Of a DNA stretch of 64,000 nucleotides, positions 1-7,841 are shown piece by piece. The translations under genes and the position numbers were made by a program. Source of the stretch: Prevotella sp. (GTDB lineage Bacteria; Bacteroidota; Bacteroidia; Bacteroidales; Bacteroidaceae). Numbering within the stretch: the stretch's first letter is position 1; each line of letters begins with the position of its first letter. Location: the NCBI GenBank assembly GCA_017471245.1, contig JAFUVB010000047.1:1-64000 (forward strand), written 5' to 3'. The notes beneath the pieces are model-generated. The model saw only the letters and a list, made by a program, of their open reading frames with translations. It ran no database searches and was not told the origin of the DNA.

Positions 1-231
1 GATAATCTGTGCCTTTATGTTGTCAAGGTCGCGGTTCAAGTCCAGTGCCTCCCTCGTCCTGCCTTTGGCGCAGTTGCCCTTGGCATCCCATAATGACAAC
101 GGGATGCTCCGCTTACAACTGAACTGGCTTTGCGTGCCATTAATGGTGATTCTGCCCATCACTGGCACGATGCCGTCCTTTACCTTGCTCTTGTTCGCGT
201 AGAACAATACGGAAAATGTTGCTCTTCTCAT
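1..231 (-). CDS. Tyrosine recombinase (integrase), amino-terminal part, cut by the left edge
   Basis: This is the start of a site-specific recombinase that continues beyond the left edge. Seventy-seven codons are visible, read leftwards from an ATG at 231. They begin MRRATFSVLFYANKSKVKDG and contain the blocks GRITINGTQSQFS and IPLSLWDAKGNCAKG. A short basic strand, a G-R-I-T turn and a 'LWDAKG' block is the arm-DNA-binding amino end typical of Bacteroidetes integrases of islands, transposons and prophages. The catalytic R-H-R-Y residues would lie outside the window. A promoter box (262-269) and inverted repeats (292-466) lie directly upstream. Nothing to the right looks like cargo, so the chromosome seems to resume there. 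The family call is fairly sure; the type of element is unknown. Confidence 0.8.
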   Translation of the reverse strand, partial: MRRATFSVLFYANKSKVKDGIVPVMGRITINGTQSQFSCKRSIPLSLWDAKGNCAKGRTREALDLNRDLDNIKAQII

Positions 232-261
232 TCTTCTTTCTCACTTTTAAAATTCGGGCTG

Positions 262-269
262 CAAAAGTA
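262..269 (-). promoter_or_regulatory. -7 promoter box of the integrase gene
   Basis: On the minus strand this reads TACTTTTG, matching the Bacteroidetes -7 consensus TAnnTTTG, followed by CAGCC. It lies 30 bases upstream of the integrase ATG. The -33 element is not clear. Confidence 0.6.
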
Positions 270-291
270 CATTCTTTCTGGGAATAAATTG

Positions 292-466
292 CTACGCAAA
301 TTGCGGCAGATTGCGGAAAGAAAATCATGGAAAGTTAAAATGGTTCGAACTGCCTCAATCTGCCCCGATTTGCGTAGTCGATTAAGAAAGTTTAACTTTC
401 GGAGATTACCCTAATCTGGGTTACGAATAAGAAACCTAACTCGTTCCGCAATCTGCCGCGATTTGC
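292..466. repeat. Three copies of a 23-28 base motif, candidate recombinase arm sites
   Basis: A motif close to GCAAATYGCGGCAGATTGCG occurs on the plus strand at about 292-318 and on the minus strand at about 350-377 and 444-466. The first and third copies agree at 22 of 23 positions. All lie in the gene-free stretch 232-647 behind the integrase, where arm-type or core sites of an integrative element are expected. No tRNA gene marks the boundary. The remainder of this stretch shows nothing else except the mtaB promoter. Confidence 0.55.
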
Positions 467-573
467 TTAATGCCACTTTGCGAAATTTCCTTGTTTTGCG
501 CTCAAATGCCTTTATTTATGGGGCGAACTGCGTTAATCATCCAAAAATGCTTTTCTAATTCAGCATTATTTCG

Positions 574-581
574 TATCTTTG
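574..581 (+). promoter_or_regulatory. -7 promoter box of mtaB
   Basis: TATCTTTG followed by CACC matches the Bacteroidetes TAnnTTTG box. It overlaps a possible upstream start at 579, which argues that translation of mtaB begins at 648 instead. Confidence 0.7.
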
Positions 582-647
582 CACCATTATTGTGCGCGCC
601 ACCATGAGTATCATTCATCAGTTGAAGGCTTACACCTTATTATATAT

Positions 648-2033
648 ATGATTGACAGTTCGGTTTTCCAAGGCAAGACAGCGGTTTATTACACGCTCGG
701 ATGCAAATTGAATTTCTCAGAGACATCTACTTTCGGGCAGATGCTTCAGGAAATGGGCGTTTCTACCGCCCAGAAAGGCGAACAGGCCGACATCTGTCTG
801 ATCAACTCATGCAGTGTTACGGAGGTCGCCGACCATAAGTGTCGCCAGATTATCCATCGTTTGGTGCGCCAGAATCCTGGTGCGCTGGTCGTGGTAACTG
901 GTTGTTACGCGCAGTTGGAATCGGAAAAGGTGAGCCAGATAGATGGTGTTGACCTGGTGTTGGGCAGCAATGAGAAGTCGCAGCTGATACAATATCTTTC
1001 GGATGCTTGGATGGAGAAGCATGGAAATGCAGCAGGAGGCGATGCCGGCGATACCTTCGGCGGGCTGGAAAAGCCAGTGCTCCACCGCTATCACTCTGTA
1101 AAGACGAAGGATATCACTACCTTTGCGCCCAGCTGTTCACGGGGAAACCGCACCCGTTACTTCCTGAAAGTGCAGGATGGGTGCAATTATTTCTGCACCT
1201 ACTGTACGATTCCTTACGCCCGTGGCTTCTCTCGCAATCCCACAATCGCATCTCTCGTGGCTCAGGCAGAGCAGGCTGCCGCCGAAGGAGGCAAGGAAAT
1301 TGTGCTCACAGGTGTGAATATCGGTGATTTCGGTAGGTCAACCGGCGAGCGTTTCCTTGATTTGGTGAAAGCACTTGATCAGGTTGACGGCATCCGTCGC
1401 TACCGTATCAGCAGCCTGGAACCCGATTTGCTTGATGACGAACTGATAGCCTTTTGTGCTGAGAGCCGTGCTTTCATGCCCCATTTTCATATTCCTCTGC
1501 AAAGCGGAAGTGACGAAGTGCTCCGTTTGATGCACCGTCGCTACGACAGTTCCTTGTTTGCCCACAAGATAGAACTTATCAAACGCCTGATGCCCGATGC
1601 CTTTATCGGTGTGGATGTGATGGTTGGCACGCGAGGTGAAACCCCCGAATATTTCGAGACATGCTATGATTTCCTCAAGTCGTTAGACGTAACGCAGCTG
1701 CATGTGTTCCCATATTCCGAGCGGCCAGGCACCGCGGCGCTTTCCATTCCCTACGTTGTGAGCGACCGCGACAAGAAATTGCGCTCCGCCCGCCTGCTGC
1801 AATTGTCTGACGAAAAGACACATCGTTTTTATGAGAAATACATAGGCACTGAGGCAGAAGTGCTGTTCGAGAAGAGCACGCGGGGCAGGGCGATGAACGG
1901 ATTCACCCGAAACTACATCCGCGTGGAGCTTCCCGCCCGCCTGGCAAGTGAGCATTTCGACAACCAGTTGGTGAGTGTGCGGCTGTCGGGATTTAATTAT
2001 AACCAAACCGCCTTGACGGCAGAAATAGTCTGA
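648..2033 (+). CDS. mtaB: tRNA t6A37 methylthiotransferase MtaB
   Basis: This enzyme adds a methylthio group to t6A37 of ANN-decoding tRNAs, using two 4Fe-4S clusters and SAM. The 461-residue product has the amino-terminal UPF0004 domain with cluster cysteines in YTLGCKLNFSET and VTGCYAQ. The radical-SAM motif follows in DGCNYFCTYCTIPYARG (CxxxCxxC near residue 178), and a TRAM-like RNA-binding domain lies at the carboxyl end. The reading frame is open from 579, but that start lies inside the promoter box; the ATG at 648 gives MIDSSVFQGKTAVYYTLGCK, the usual family start. A glycosyltransferase follows 5 bases after the stop, so the two genes are probably cotranscribed. Confidence 0.93.
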   Translation: MIDSSVFQGKTAVYYTLGCKLNFSETSTFGQMLQEMGVSTAQKGEQADICLINSCSVTEVADHKCRQIIHRLVRQNPGALVVVTGCYAQLESEKVSQIDGVDLVLGSNEKSQLIQYLSDAWMEKHGNAAGGDAGDTFGGLEKPVLHRYHSVKTKDITTFAPSCSRGNRTRYFLKVQDGCNYFCTYCTIPYARGFSRNPTIASLVAQAEQAAAEGGKEIVLTGVNIGDFGRSTGERFLDLVKALDQVDGIRRYRISSLEPDLLDDELIAFCAESRAFMPHFHIPLQSGSDEVLRLMHRRYDSSLFAHKIELIKRLMPDAFIGVDVMVGTRGETPEYFETCYDFLKSLDVTQLHVFPYSERPGTAALSIPYVVSDRDKKLRSARLLQLSDEKTHRFYEKYIGTEAEVLFEKSTRGRAMNGFTRNYIRVELPARLASEHFDNQLVSVRLSGFNYNQTALTAEIV

Positions 2034-2038
2034 AACTT

Positions 2039-3067
2039 ATGGATAAGGTTGCAATCGTTATCTTAAACTGGAACGGCAAGCAGATGATGGAGCAGTATTT
2101 GCCTAATGTGTTGCTCTTTTCACGTGAGCATGCAGTGGTCTATGTGGCAGATAATGCGTCGACCGACGGCTCTGTCGGTTGGCTGCGCAGTAACTATCCC
2201 GAGGTGCGCATCATCGAGTTGGAGAAGAACTGGGGATTTGCCGAAGGCTATAACCTTGCGCTCCGTCAGGTGGATGCAACGTATTATGTGTTGCTCAACA
2301 GTGATGTTGAAGTGACCCACCATTGGCTCGTGCCACTCATAGAGTACATGGACTGCCATCCCGAAGTGGCTGCGTGCCAGCCGAAACTGCTGTCGGTGTT
2401 CCGCAAAGATTCGTTTGAGTATGCCGGTGCATGCGGAGGTTTCCTTGATCGCGACGGTTATCCCTTCTGCAGAGGGAGAATTTTTGACACTGTTGAAGAA
2501 GATAACGGGCAGTATGACGATACCTTTCAGGTGCTTTGGGCTACAGGTGCCTGCCTGATGATACGTGCTGCCGACTATCACGGAATAGGCGGATTGGATG
2601 GCCGCTTCTTCGCTCATAATGAGGAGATTGACATGTGTTGGAGGCTGAATATCAAGGGGAGGAAAGTGGTTTGCATACCCGACAGTAGCGTCTACCATGT
2701 GGGAGGCGGCACATTGCCGAAGGACAACCCGATGAAAACCTACCTGAATTTTAGAAATAACCTTACAATGTTGTATAAGAACCTGCCGGAAAAGGACCTG
2801 AAAAGGGTGATGCTGCGTCGCTGGTTCTTAGATTATCTTGCCGCATTCCAGACTTTAATCCTCAACAGACATTGGGGCGACTTCAAGGCAATCTTCCGTG
2901 CAAGGCGCGATTTCCGCCGTTGGCTGCCTGATTTCAATACCGACCGCGAGCGCATTCAGGCGATGCGGGGCGGCGCAACGATGCAGGAACGCATGCCGTA
3001 TAGCATTCTTTGGCAGTATCATGCCAAGAGAGCGAGGCGCTATTCCCAGCTTCCGAAAACCGAATAG
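2039..3067 (+). CDS. Family 2 glycosyltransferase
   Basis: A 342-residue GT-A fold glycosyltransferase that moves a sugar from a nucleotide donor; the acceptor cannot be told. Visible are the start VAIVILNWNGKQMMEQYL, the donor-site block DNASTDGS near residue 38, the metal-binding block LLNSDVEV near residue 87 and the acceptor-side block NEEIDMCWRL near residue 195. This is the rhamnosyltransferase-like subgroup common in Bacteroidales. There is no long membrane segment, so it probably works at the inner face of the membrane. It starts 5 bases after mtaB and ends before a terminator. It stands outside any polysaccharide locus. A second family-2 enzyme lies at 35593. Confidence 0.88.
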   Translation: MDKVAIVILNWNGKQMMEQYLPNVLLFSREHAVVYVADNASTDGSVGWLRSNYPEVRIIELEKNWGFAEGYNLALRQVDATYYVLLNSDVEVTHHWLVPLIEYMDCHPEVAACQPKLLSVFRKDSFEYAGACGGFLDRDGYPFCRGRIFDTVEEDNGQYDDTFQVLWATGACLMIRAADYHGIGGLDGRFFAHNEEIDMCWRLNIKGRKVVCIPDSSVYHVGGGTLPKDNPMKTYLNFRNNLTMLYKNLPEKDLKRVMLRRWFLDYLAAFQTLILNRHWGDFKAIFRARRDFRRWLPDFNTDRERIQAMRGGATMQERMPYSILWQYHAKRARRYSQLPKTE

Positions 3068-3118
3068 TTGTGTTTGCATTTCTACTTCCCGATGGTTAAG
3101 TTAGCCGAAGATATAGAA

Positions 3119-3157
3119 AAAAACAGTGCTTATACTTGTATAGGTGCTGTTTTTTTT
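3119..3157 (+). terminator. Rho-independent terminator after the glycosyltransferase gene
   Basis: ACAGTGCTTATAC and GTATAGGTGCTGT pair over 13 positions, including G-U pairs, with a 2-base loop and eight T after the stem. It ends just before the pheT promoter. Confidence 0.7.
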
Positions 3158-3158
3158 G

Positions 3159-3166
3159 TAATTTTG
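3159..3166 (+). promoter_or_regulatory. -7 promoter box of pheT
   Basis: TAATTTTG followed by CACG matches TAnnTTTG, 34 bases upstream of the pheT ATG. Confidence 0.75.
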
Positions 3167-3199
3167 CACGCGTTTTTATAGACAAAATACAACATTGCA

Positions 3200-5662
3200 A
3201 TGAATATTTCTTATAAATGGCTAAAAGAATACGTTGATTTTAGCCTGACACCGCAGGAGGTGTGCGATGCTTTGACCTCAGAAGGACTCGAAGTTGATGC
3301 CTTGGAAGAGGTGCAAAGCGTGCGTGGAGGTCTGAAAGGACTCTACGTCGGCAAAGTGCTCACGTGCGAAATGCACCCAAATTCCGATCATCTTCATGTC
3401 ACAACAGTAGACCTTGGCAGGGAAGAGCCTTCGCAAATAGTGTGCGGAGCGCCCAACGTTGCTGCCGGTCAGAAGGTGATTGTGGCCGATTTGGGATGCG
3501 TGCTTTATGATGGCGACAAGGAGTTTGTCATCAAAAAGTCGAAGCTTCGCGGCGTTGACAGTTGCGGAATGATCTGTGCTGAAGACGAGATAGGTATCGG
3601 CAACAGCCACGACGGCATCATTGTGCTGCCCGAAGATGCACCTGTAGGCATGCCGGCTGCAGAGTATTACCACTTGGAAAGCGACTGGCTGATCGAGGTG
3701 GACATCACTGCCAACCGTGCAGATGCGCTTTCCCACTGGGGCGTGGCGCGCGATTTGTACGCCTGGCTGAAGCAAAACGGCTATGAAACGAGCCTTCACC
3801 GTCCGTCGTGCGATGCCTTTACGGTTGACAATGAAGACCTTAACATCGATGTGGAGATAGAGAATCAGGAAGCCTGCAAGCGCTATGCGTGCGTGAGCAT
3901 CACCGGTTGCGAGGTGAAAGAAAGCCCTGAATGGCTGAAGAATAAGCTGAATACGGTGGGCTTGCGCCCCATTAACAACATCGTGGACATTACGAATTAC
4001 GTGATGATGGCCTACGGTCAGCCGCTGCATACCTTTGATGCCGACATGGTGAAAGGTCGTAAGATCGTGGTGAAAACAATGCCCGAAGGCACGCCGTTTG
4101 TCACGCTCGACGGTGTGGAACATAAGTTGAGCGACCGCGACCTCGCCATTTGCAATGCCGAAGACCCCATGTGCATCGCCGGCGTGTTTGGCGGAAAGGG
4201 TAGCGGAACCTACGAAACAACCAAGGATGTGGTGTTGGAAAGTGCCTATTTCCATCCCACATGGATACGCAAGAGTGCGCGCCGCCACGGCCTGAGCACC
4301 GATGCCTCGTTCCGTTTTGAGCGTGGAATCGATCCCAATGGCACGATTTATGCCTTGAAGCAGGCAGCCATTCTCTGCAAGGAACTGGCTGGCGGCAAGG
4401 TGAGCATGCAGATCAAGGATGTGTATCCCGCACCTTTACCCGATTTCCACGTAGACTTGAAGTATGATTATGTGCAGCAACTGATAGGCAAGGAGATACC
4501 TGCCGATACCATCAAGAGCATCGTTACTTCGCTGGAAATGAAGATCGAGACCGAGGATAACGATGGTTTGCAGCTCGTGGTTCCTGCTTATCGCGTGGAT
4601 GTTCAGCGCCCTTGCGACGTGGTGGAAGACATCCTTCGCGTGTACGGATATAACAATGTGGAGATTCCAACCCAACTGAAATCGTCGTTAGTTATAAAAG
4701 GCGACGAAGACATAAAGCATCAATTGGAGAACCTTGTCAGTGAACAGCTCGTCGGATGCGGCTTTAATGAAATACTGAACAACTCTCTCAGCAAGGCTGC
4801 CTATTATGATTCGCTGAACAAATACCAGGCAGAAAACCTGGTGCGCATCATGAATCCCCTGAGCAGCGACCTGAATGTGATGCGCCAAACATTGCTTTTC
4901 GGCGGTTTGGAGAGCATTGCCCACAACGCAAACCGCAAAAGCCCCAACCTGAAATTCTTCGAATTCGGAAACTGCTACACCCATTCTCCCGAGAAGGCAG
5001 ATGCCGAAAACCCCATGAATGCCTACAAAGAGGAGTACCATCTGGGACTTTGGGTGACGGGAAAGCGCGTCTCCGGCTCGTGGGCGCATGCCGATGAGCA
5101 GAGCAGTTTCTATGAACTGAAGGCCTACGTGGTGAATGTGCTGCGCCGGATAGGGCTGTCCTTCGGCTCAGTAGTGTTCAAGGAGAGCGACAACAACATC
5201 TTCTCGAAGGCCGTCGCCATAGAGAATCGCGGCGGAAAGCTGCTTGCTGAGATGGGAGTGGTGAGCAGGAATCTTCAGAAAAATGCCGATATCGACAACG
5301 AAATTTACTATGCCGACCTCAACTGGACTGCTCTGATGAAGGCAGTGCGCAAGAACAAGGTGGAGTATCATGAGATCAGCAAGTATCCCGCCGTAAGTCG
5401 CGACCTGGCATTGCTTATCGACAAGAGCGTGGAATTTGCCCAAATAGAGCAGATTGCCTACCAAAGCGAGCGCAAACTCCTGAAGAAAGTGGAGCTATTC
5501 GATGTGTATGAGGGAAAGAATCTGCCTGAAGGCAAGAAGAGCTACGCCGTTAACTTCATCCTTCAGGACGAACAGAAGACCCTCAACGATAAGCAAATTG
5601 ATGCAATCATGCAGAAAATCATACTCAATTTGAAAAAACAACTCAACGCAGAATTGCGTTAA
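3200..5662 (+). CDS. pheT: Phenylalanine--tRNA ligase beta subunit
   Basis: The beta chain of the alpha2-beta2 synthetase that charges tRNA-Phe; it binds the tRNA and carries the editing site for mischarged tyrosine. The 820 residues have the normal bacterial length and order: start MNISYKWLKEYVDF, an EMAP-like tRNA-binding domain at about 40-150 (VGKVLTCEMHPNSDHLHV), a B3/B4 editing domain at about 215-390, a B5 domain at about 400-475, a catalytic-like module, and a carboxyl-terminal anticodon-binding domain from about 725 (ISKYPAVSRDLALLID). The gene for the alpha subunit is not in the window, as is often the case in Bacteroidetes. The yebC-like gene follows after 36 bases. Confidence 0.97.
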   Translation: MNISYKWLKEYVDFSLTPQEVCDALTSEGLEVDALEEVQSVRGGLKGLYVGKVLTCEMHPNSDHLHVTTVDLGREEPSQIVCGAPNVAAGQKVIVADLGCVLYDGDKEFVIKKSKLRGVDSCGMICAEDEIGIGNSHDGIIVLPEDAPVGMPAAEYYHLESDWLIEVDITANRADALSHWGVARDLYAWLKQNGYETSLHRPSCDAFTVDNEDLNIDVEIENQEACKRYACVSITGCEVKESPEWLKNKLNTVGLRPINNIVDITNYVMMAYGQPLHTFDADMVKGRKIVVKTMPEGTPFVTLDGVEHKLSDRDLAICNAEDPMCIAGVFGGKGSGTYETTKDVVLESAYFHPTWIRKSARRHGLSTDASFRFERGIDPNGTIYALKQAAILCKELAGGKVSMQIKDVYPAPLPDFHVDLKYDYVQQLIGKEIPADTIKSIVTSLEMKIETEDNDGLQLVVPAYRVDVQRPCDVVEDILRVYGYNNVEIPTQLKSSLVIKGDEDIKHQLENLVSEQLVGCGFNEILNNSLSKAAYYDSLNKYQAENLVRIMNPLSSDLNVMRQTLLFGGLESIAHNANRKSPNLKFFEFGNCYTHSPEKADAENPMNAYKEEYHLGLWVTGKRVSGSWAHADEQSSFYELKAYVVNVLRRIGLSFGSVVFKESDNNIFSKAVAIENRGGKLLAEMGVVSRNLQKNADIDNEIYYADLNWTALMKAVRKNKVEYHEISKYPAVSRDLALLIDKSVEFAQIEQIAYQSERKLLKKVELFDVYEGKNLPEGKKSYAVNFILQDEQKTLNDKQIDAIMQKIILNLKKQLNAELR

Positions 5663-5698
5663 CGTCATATCTTGAATAATTACTAAAGAAATAAAACA

Positions 5699-6427
5699 AT
5701 GGGAAGAGCATTTGAATACCGTAAAGCTGCAAAGCTGAAGAGATGGGGCCACATGGCCAAAACATTCACAAAGATTGGCAAGCAGATAGCCATTGCCGTG
5801 AAAGCAGGCGGTCCCGATCCTGACATGAACCCCGCATTGCGCGCCATTATTGCCAATGCGAAGCGCGAAAACATGCCGAAAGACAACATCGAGCGTGCCA
5901 TCAAGAATGCAATGGGTAAGGATCAGAGCGACTACAAGGAAGTTACCTATGAGGGATACGGGCCTCACGGCATCGCCATTTTCGTGGAAACGCTGACCGA
6001 TAACACCACTCGCACCGTGGGCGACGTGCGCAGCGTGTTCAACAAATTCAACGGAAACCTCGGCACGCAGGGAAGTCTCGCATTCCTTTTCGACCACAAA
6101 GCCGTGTTCACATTTAAGAAAACCGACGGTCTCGACATGGATGAGATGATCCTGGACCTGATTGACTACGGCGTGGAAGATGAGTTCGACGAGGACGAAG
6201 AGGAAAACAGCATCACCATTTATGGCGATCCGCAGAGCTTCAGTGCCATTCAGAAGCACCTGGAAGAGAACGGTTTCGAGGTGACTGGTGCCGAATTCAC
6301 CCGCATCCCCAACGATTTGAAGGATGTGACAGCCGAGCAACGTGAGACCATAGATAAGATGGTGGAGAAGCTGGAAGACTTCGACGACGTGCAGACTGTA
6401 TATACCAACATGAAGCCAGAGGAGTAA
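5699..6427 (+). CDS. YebC/PmpR family protein
   Basis: A 242-residue member of the YebC/PmpR family, studied both as DNA-binding regulators and as factors that help ribosomes through proline stretches. It begins MGRAFEYRKAAKLKRWGHMA, the typical start, and contains NMPKDNIERAIKNAMG, YEGYGPHGIA and TDNTTRTVGDVRSVFNKFNG, all family signatures. An acidic stretch, DEFDEDEEEN, lies near residue 162. Length and motifs are ordinary. Its stop codon overlaps the ATG of the TSCPD gene (TAATG), which suggests translational coupling. The exact role in this organism is unknown. Confidence 0.93.
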   Translation: MGRAFEYRKAAKLKRWGHMAKTFTKIGKQIAIAVKAGGPDPDMNPALRAIIANAKRENMPKDNIERAIKNAMGKDQSDYKEVTYEGYGPHGIAIFVETLTDNTTRTVGDVRSVFNKFNGNLGTQGSLAFLFDHKAVFTFKKTDGLDMDEMILDLIDYGVEDEFDEDEEENSITIYGDPQSFSAIQKHLEENGFEVTGAEFTRIPNDLKDVTAEQRETIDKMVEKLEDFDDVQTVYTNMKPEE

Positions 6428-6696
6428 TGGCAGTCAAGCACATACAGTATCAGCCCGAAGGAACCTGCTCGCGGCTCATCGATGTCACAGCTGATGAGCA
6501 CGATGTGATACAGCAAGTGTTCTTCATAGGTGGCTGCAACGGCAACCTGCAGGGCATTAGCCAGTTGGTGAGAGGGCAAAGAATCGATGACGTAATTAAC
6601 CGAATCGACGGCATCAGGTGCGGTACCAAGCGCACGAGTTGCCCTGATCAGTTGGCAAGAGCCTTGGAACAGCTGAAGAAAGCGCCATTAGAATAG
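6427..6696 (+). CDS. TSCPD domain protein (TIGR03905 type)
   Basis: An 89-residue protein that is essentially one TSCPD domain. The motif is seen as RTSCPDQLARAL near residues 68-79. Two further cysteines lie in EGTCSRLI and GGCNGNLQG, so four conserved cysteines may bind metal. In other proteins this domain sits at the end of B12-dependent ribonucleotide reductases; the free-standing form has no settled function. It overlaps the yebC-like gene by one base and is followed by a bidirectional terminator. Confidence 0.85.
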   Translation: MAVKHIQYQPEGTCSRLIDVTADEHDVIQQVFFIGGCNGNLQGISQLVRGQRIDDVINRIDGIRCGTKRTSCPDQLARALEQLKKAPLE

Positions 6697-6743
6697 TGCT
6701 TGTCTACGGGATTTTATCCCTCAGCAACTGTCATGTCATACAA

Positions 6744-6803
6744 CAAGTAGTTAAGTTTGATGCTTGCAACAGCAAGACATTCTGCTTAACTACTTGTTTT
6801 TTT
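6744..6803. terminator. Hairpin terminator between convergent genes
   Basis: CAAGTAGTTAAG and CTTAACTACTTG form a perfect 12-base-pair stem followed by a T run on the plus strand and preceded by A-rich sequence. It separates the rightward TSCPD gene from the leftward lipoprotein gene and can serve both. Confidence 0.75.
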
Positions 6804-6815
6804 GTATTTTGGAAA

Positions 6816-7199
6816 TCAATAGTCTTTCGGGGTGAAGAGCAGGTCGAACATCTTCTTGCCGCGGTTCTTGGTGGAGAAGTAGGTGTATCTGAGATTGAAT
6901 CCAGCCTCTTTATACGCCTTCAATTCGGTGGAATTCTTCACGGCTTCAAGCATTTCGGCGCGTGCCTTCTTAGGATCGATCGACGAAGTGTCGGCAATTC
7001 CCCGCAGCGAATAGTAGTAGTGCACGGTGCGCGTTGCGCTTTCGTATACCATGCTGTCGTTAACCACTACGTCGGAGACAGGCACCGGGCAGTATTTCTC
7101 TGTGTATTCCTTGCATTCGCGCGCAGCTCTTTCTTCCAGGCTCTCATGACATGCGGTCATGAAAACGGCTGCGACAATCATCATTACATACTTTTTCAT
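6816..7199 (-). CDS. Small lipoprotein of unknown function
   Basis: A 127-residue protein I do not recognise. It has a lipoprotein signal peptide, MKKYVMMIVAAVFMTACHES, with the lipobox M-T-A-C at residues 14-17, so the mature protein is probably lipid-anchored in the envelope. The mature part is hydrophilic and rich in Glu, Lys and Tyr (AARECKEYTEKYCPVP, TRTVHYYYSLRG) and has one further Cys. It stands alone on the minus strand between a terminator and the RNase P RNA gene and has its own promoter box at 7238-7245. Confidence 0.75.
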   Translation of the reverse strand: MKKYVMMIVAAVFMTACHESLEERAARECKEYTEKYCPVPVSDVVVNDSMVYESATRTVHYYYSLRGIADTSSIDPKKARAEMLEAVKNSTELKAYKEAGFNLRYTYFSTKNRGKKMFDLLFTPKDY

Positions 7200-7237
7200 T
7201 TGTCGGTTTCTTTTTCAAACAGTGGGTTATGATGCCG

Positions 7238-7245
7238 CGAAGATA
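7238..7245 (-). promoter_or_regulatory. -7 box of the 6816-7199 lipoprotein gene
   Basis: The minus strand reads TATCTTCG, one base from TAnnTTTG, about 40 bases upstream of the ATG at 7199. Confidence 0.5.
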
Positions 7246-7300
7246 CACTATTTTTCCGAAATAACATGGCGTAACGGCCGATTTTTTCGCAAAAAAGTGT

Positions 7301-7308
7301 TACCTTTG
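7301..7308 (+). promoter_or_regulatory. -7 promoter box of rnpB
   Basis: TACCTTTG followed by CAGCC matches the TAnnTTTG box. It places transcription start close to the first base of the RNase P RNA at 7318. Confidence 0.75.
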
Positions 7309-7317
7309 CAGCCGAAA

Positions 7318-7709
7318 GCAGTGTTCCGGCCTGCCGCTGGTTTCATTCATCCACCTTATTCATAAGGTTTCATGATGAAAACGAGAGGAAAGTCCGGGCA
7401 GCACAGGGCGCTCCACTTCCGAAAATAGAAGCTATTGGCGACAGTAGGTAAAAGCAGAAGAAAAGAACCGCCAGTTTTGGCAAGGGTGAGAAGGTGGTGT
7501 AAGAGACCACCAGGTGATGGGTGATCATCATGCTGTGCTTTCTGGAGGCTGCAAATTCAAGTATACCGTTGACTGAGGGCTGCCCGCCCGAATCCATTTT
7601 TCATGGTGCGACGGAGGGTAGAATGCTGGAGGTGCATGGCGACATGTATCGTAGATAAATGGCAGGCGCAGGCTTTGCCTGAACAGAACCCGGCTTACAG
7701 GAGCGCTGC
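7318..7709 (+). ncRNA. rnpB: RNase P RNA (bacterial class A)
   Basis: The catalytic RNA of RNase P, which trims the 5' leader from precursor tRNAs. The universal core is present: GAGGAAAGTCCGGGC near 7384 (CR I side of helix P4) and ACAGAACCCGGCTTAC near 7683 (CR V side). The ends were set by helix P1, in which GCAGTGTTCC (7318-7327) pairs fully with GGAGCGCTGC (7700-7709), counting G-U pairs. A T-rich run follows directly and probably ends transcription. The 392-base length is usual for Bacteroidetes. The reading frames inside it are not genes. Confidence 0.95.
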
Positions 7710-7841
7710 TTTTTCCTTTTTCCAACGCGCATCGGCACGCAGGGCAGCTCATCCGGTGCCTTGCGGCATTCATGCAAATGCCCAGTTGCGTTTCTGTTGA
7801 TGCCTCCGTGCATCGTTCAATGTGAATTAACAGCATCGTGT

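Noticed and set aside
232..573. A tRNA gene as attachment site behind the integrase
   Set aside because: No cloverleaf or T-loop sequence is present in the stretch.
3278..4288. 336-codon minus-strand frame inside pheT
   Set aside because: pheT is intact with all its domains; the opposite frame is a shadow.
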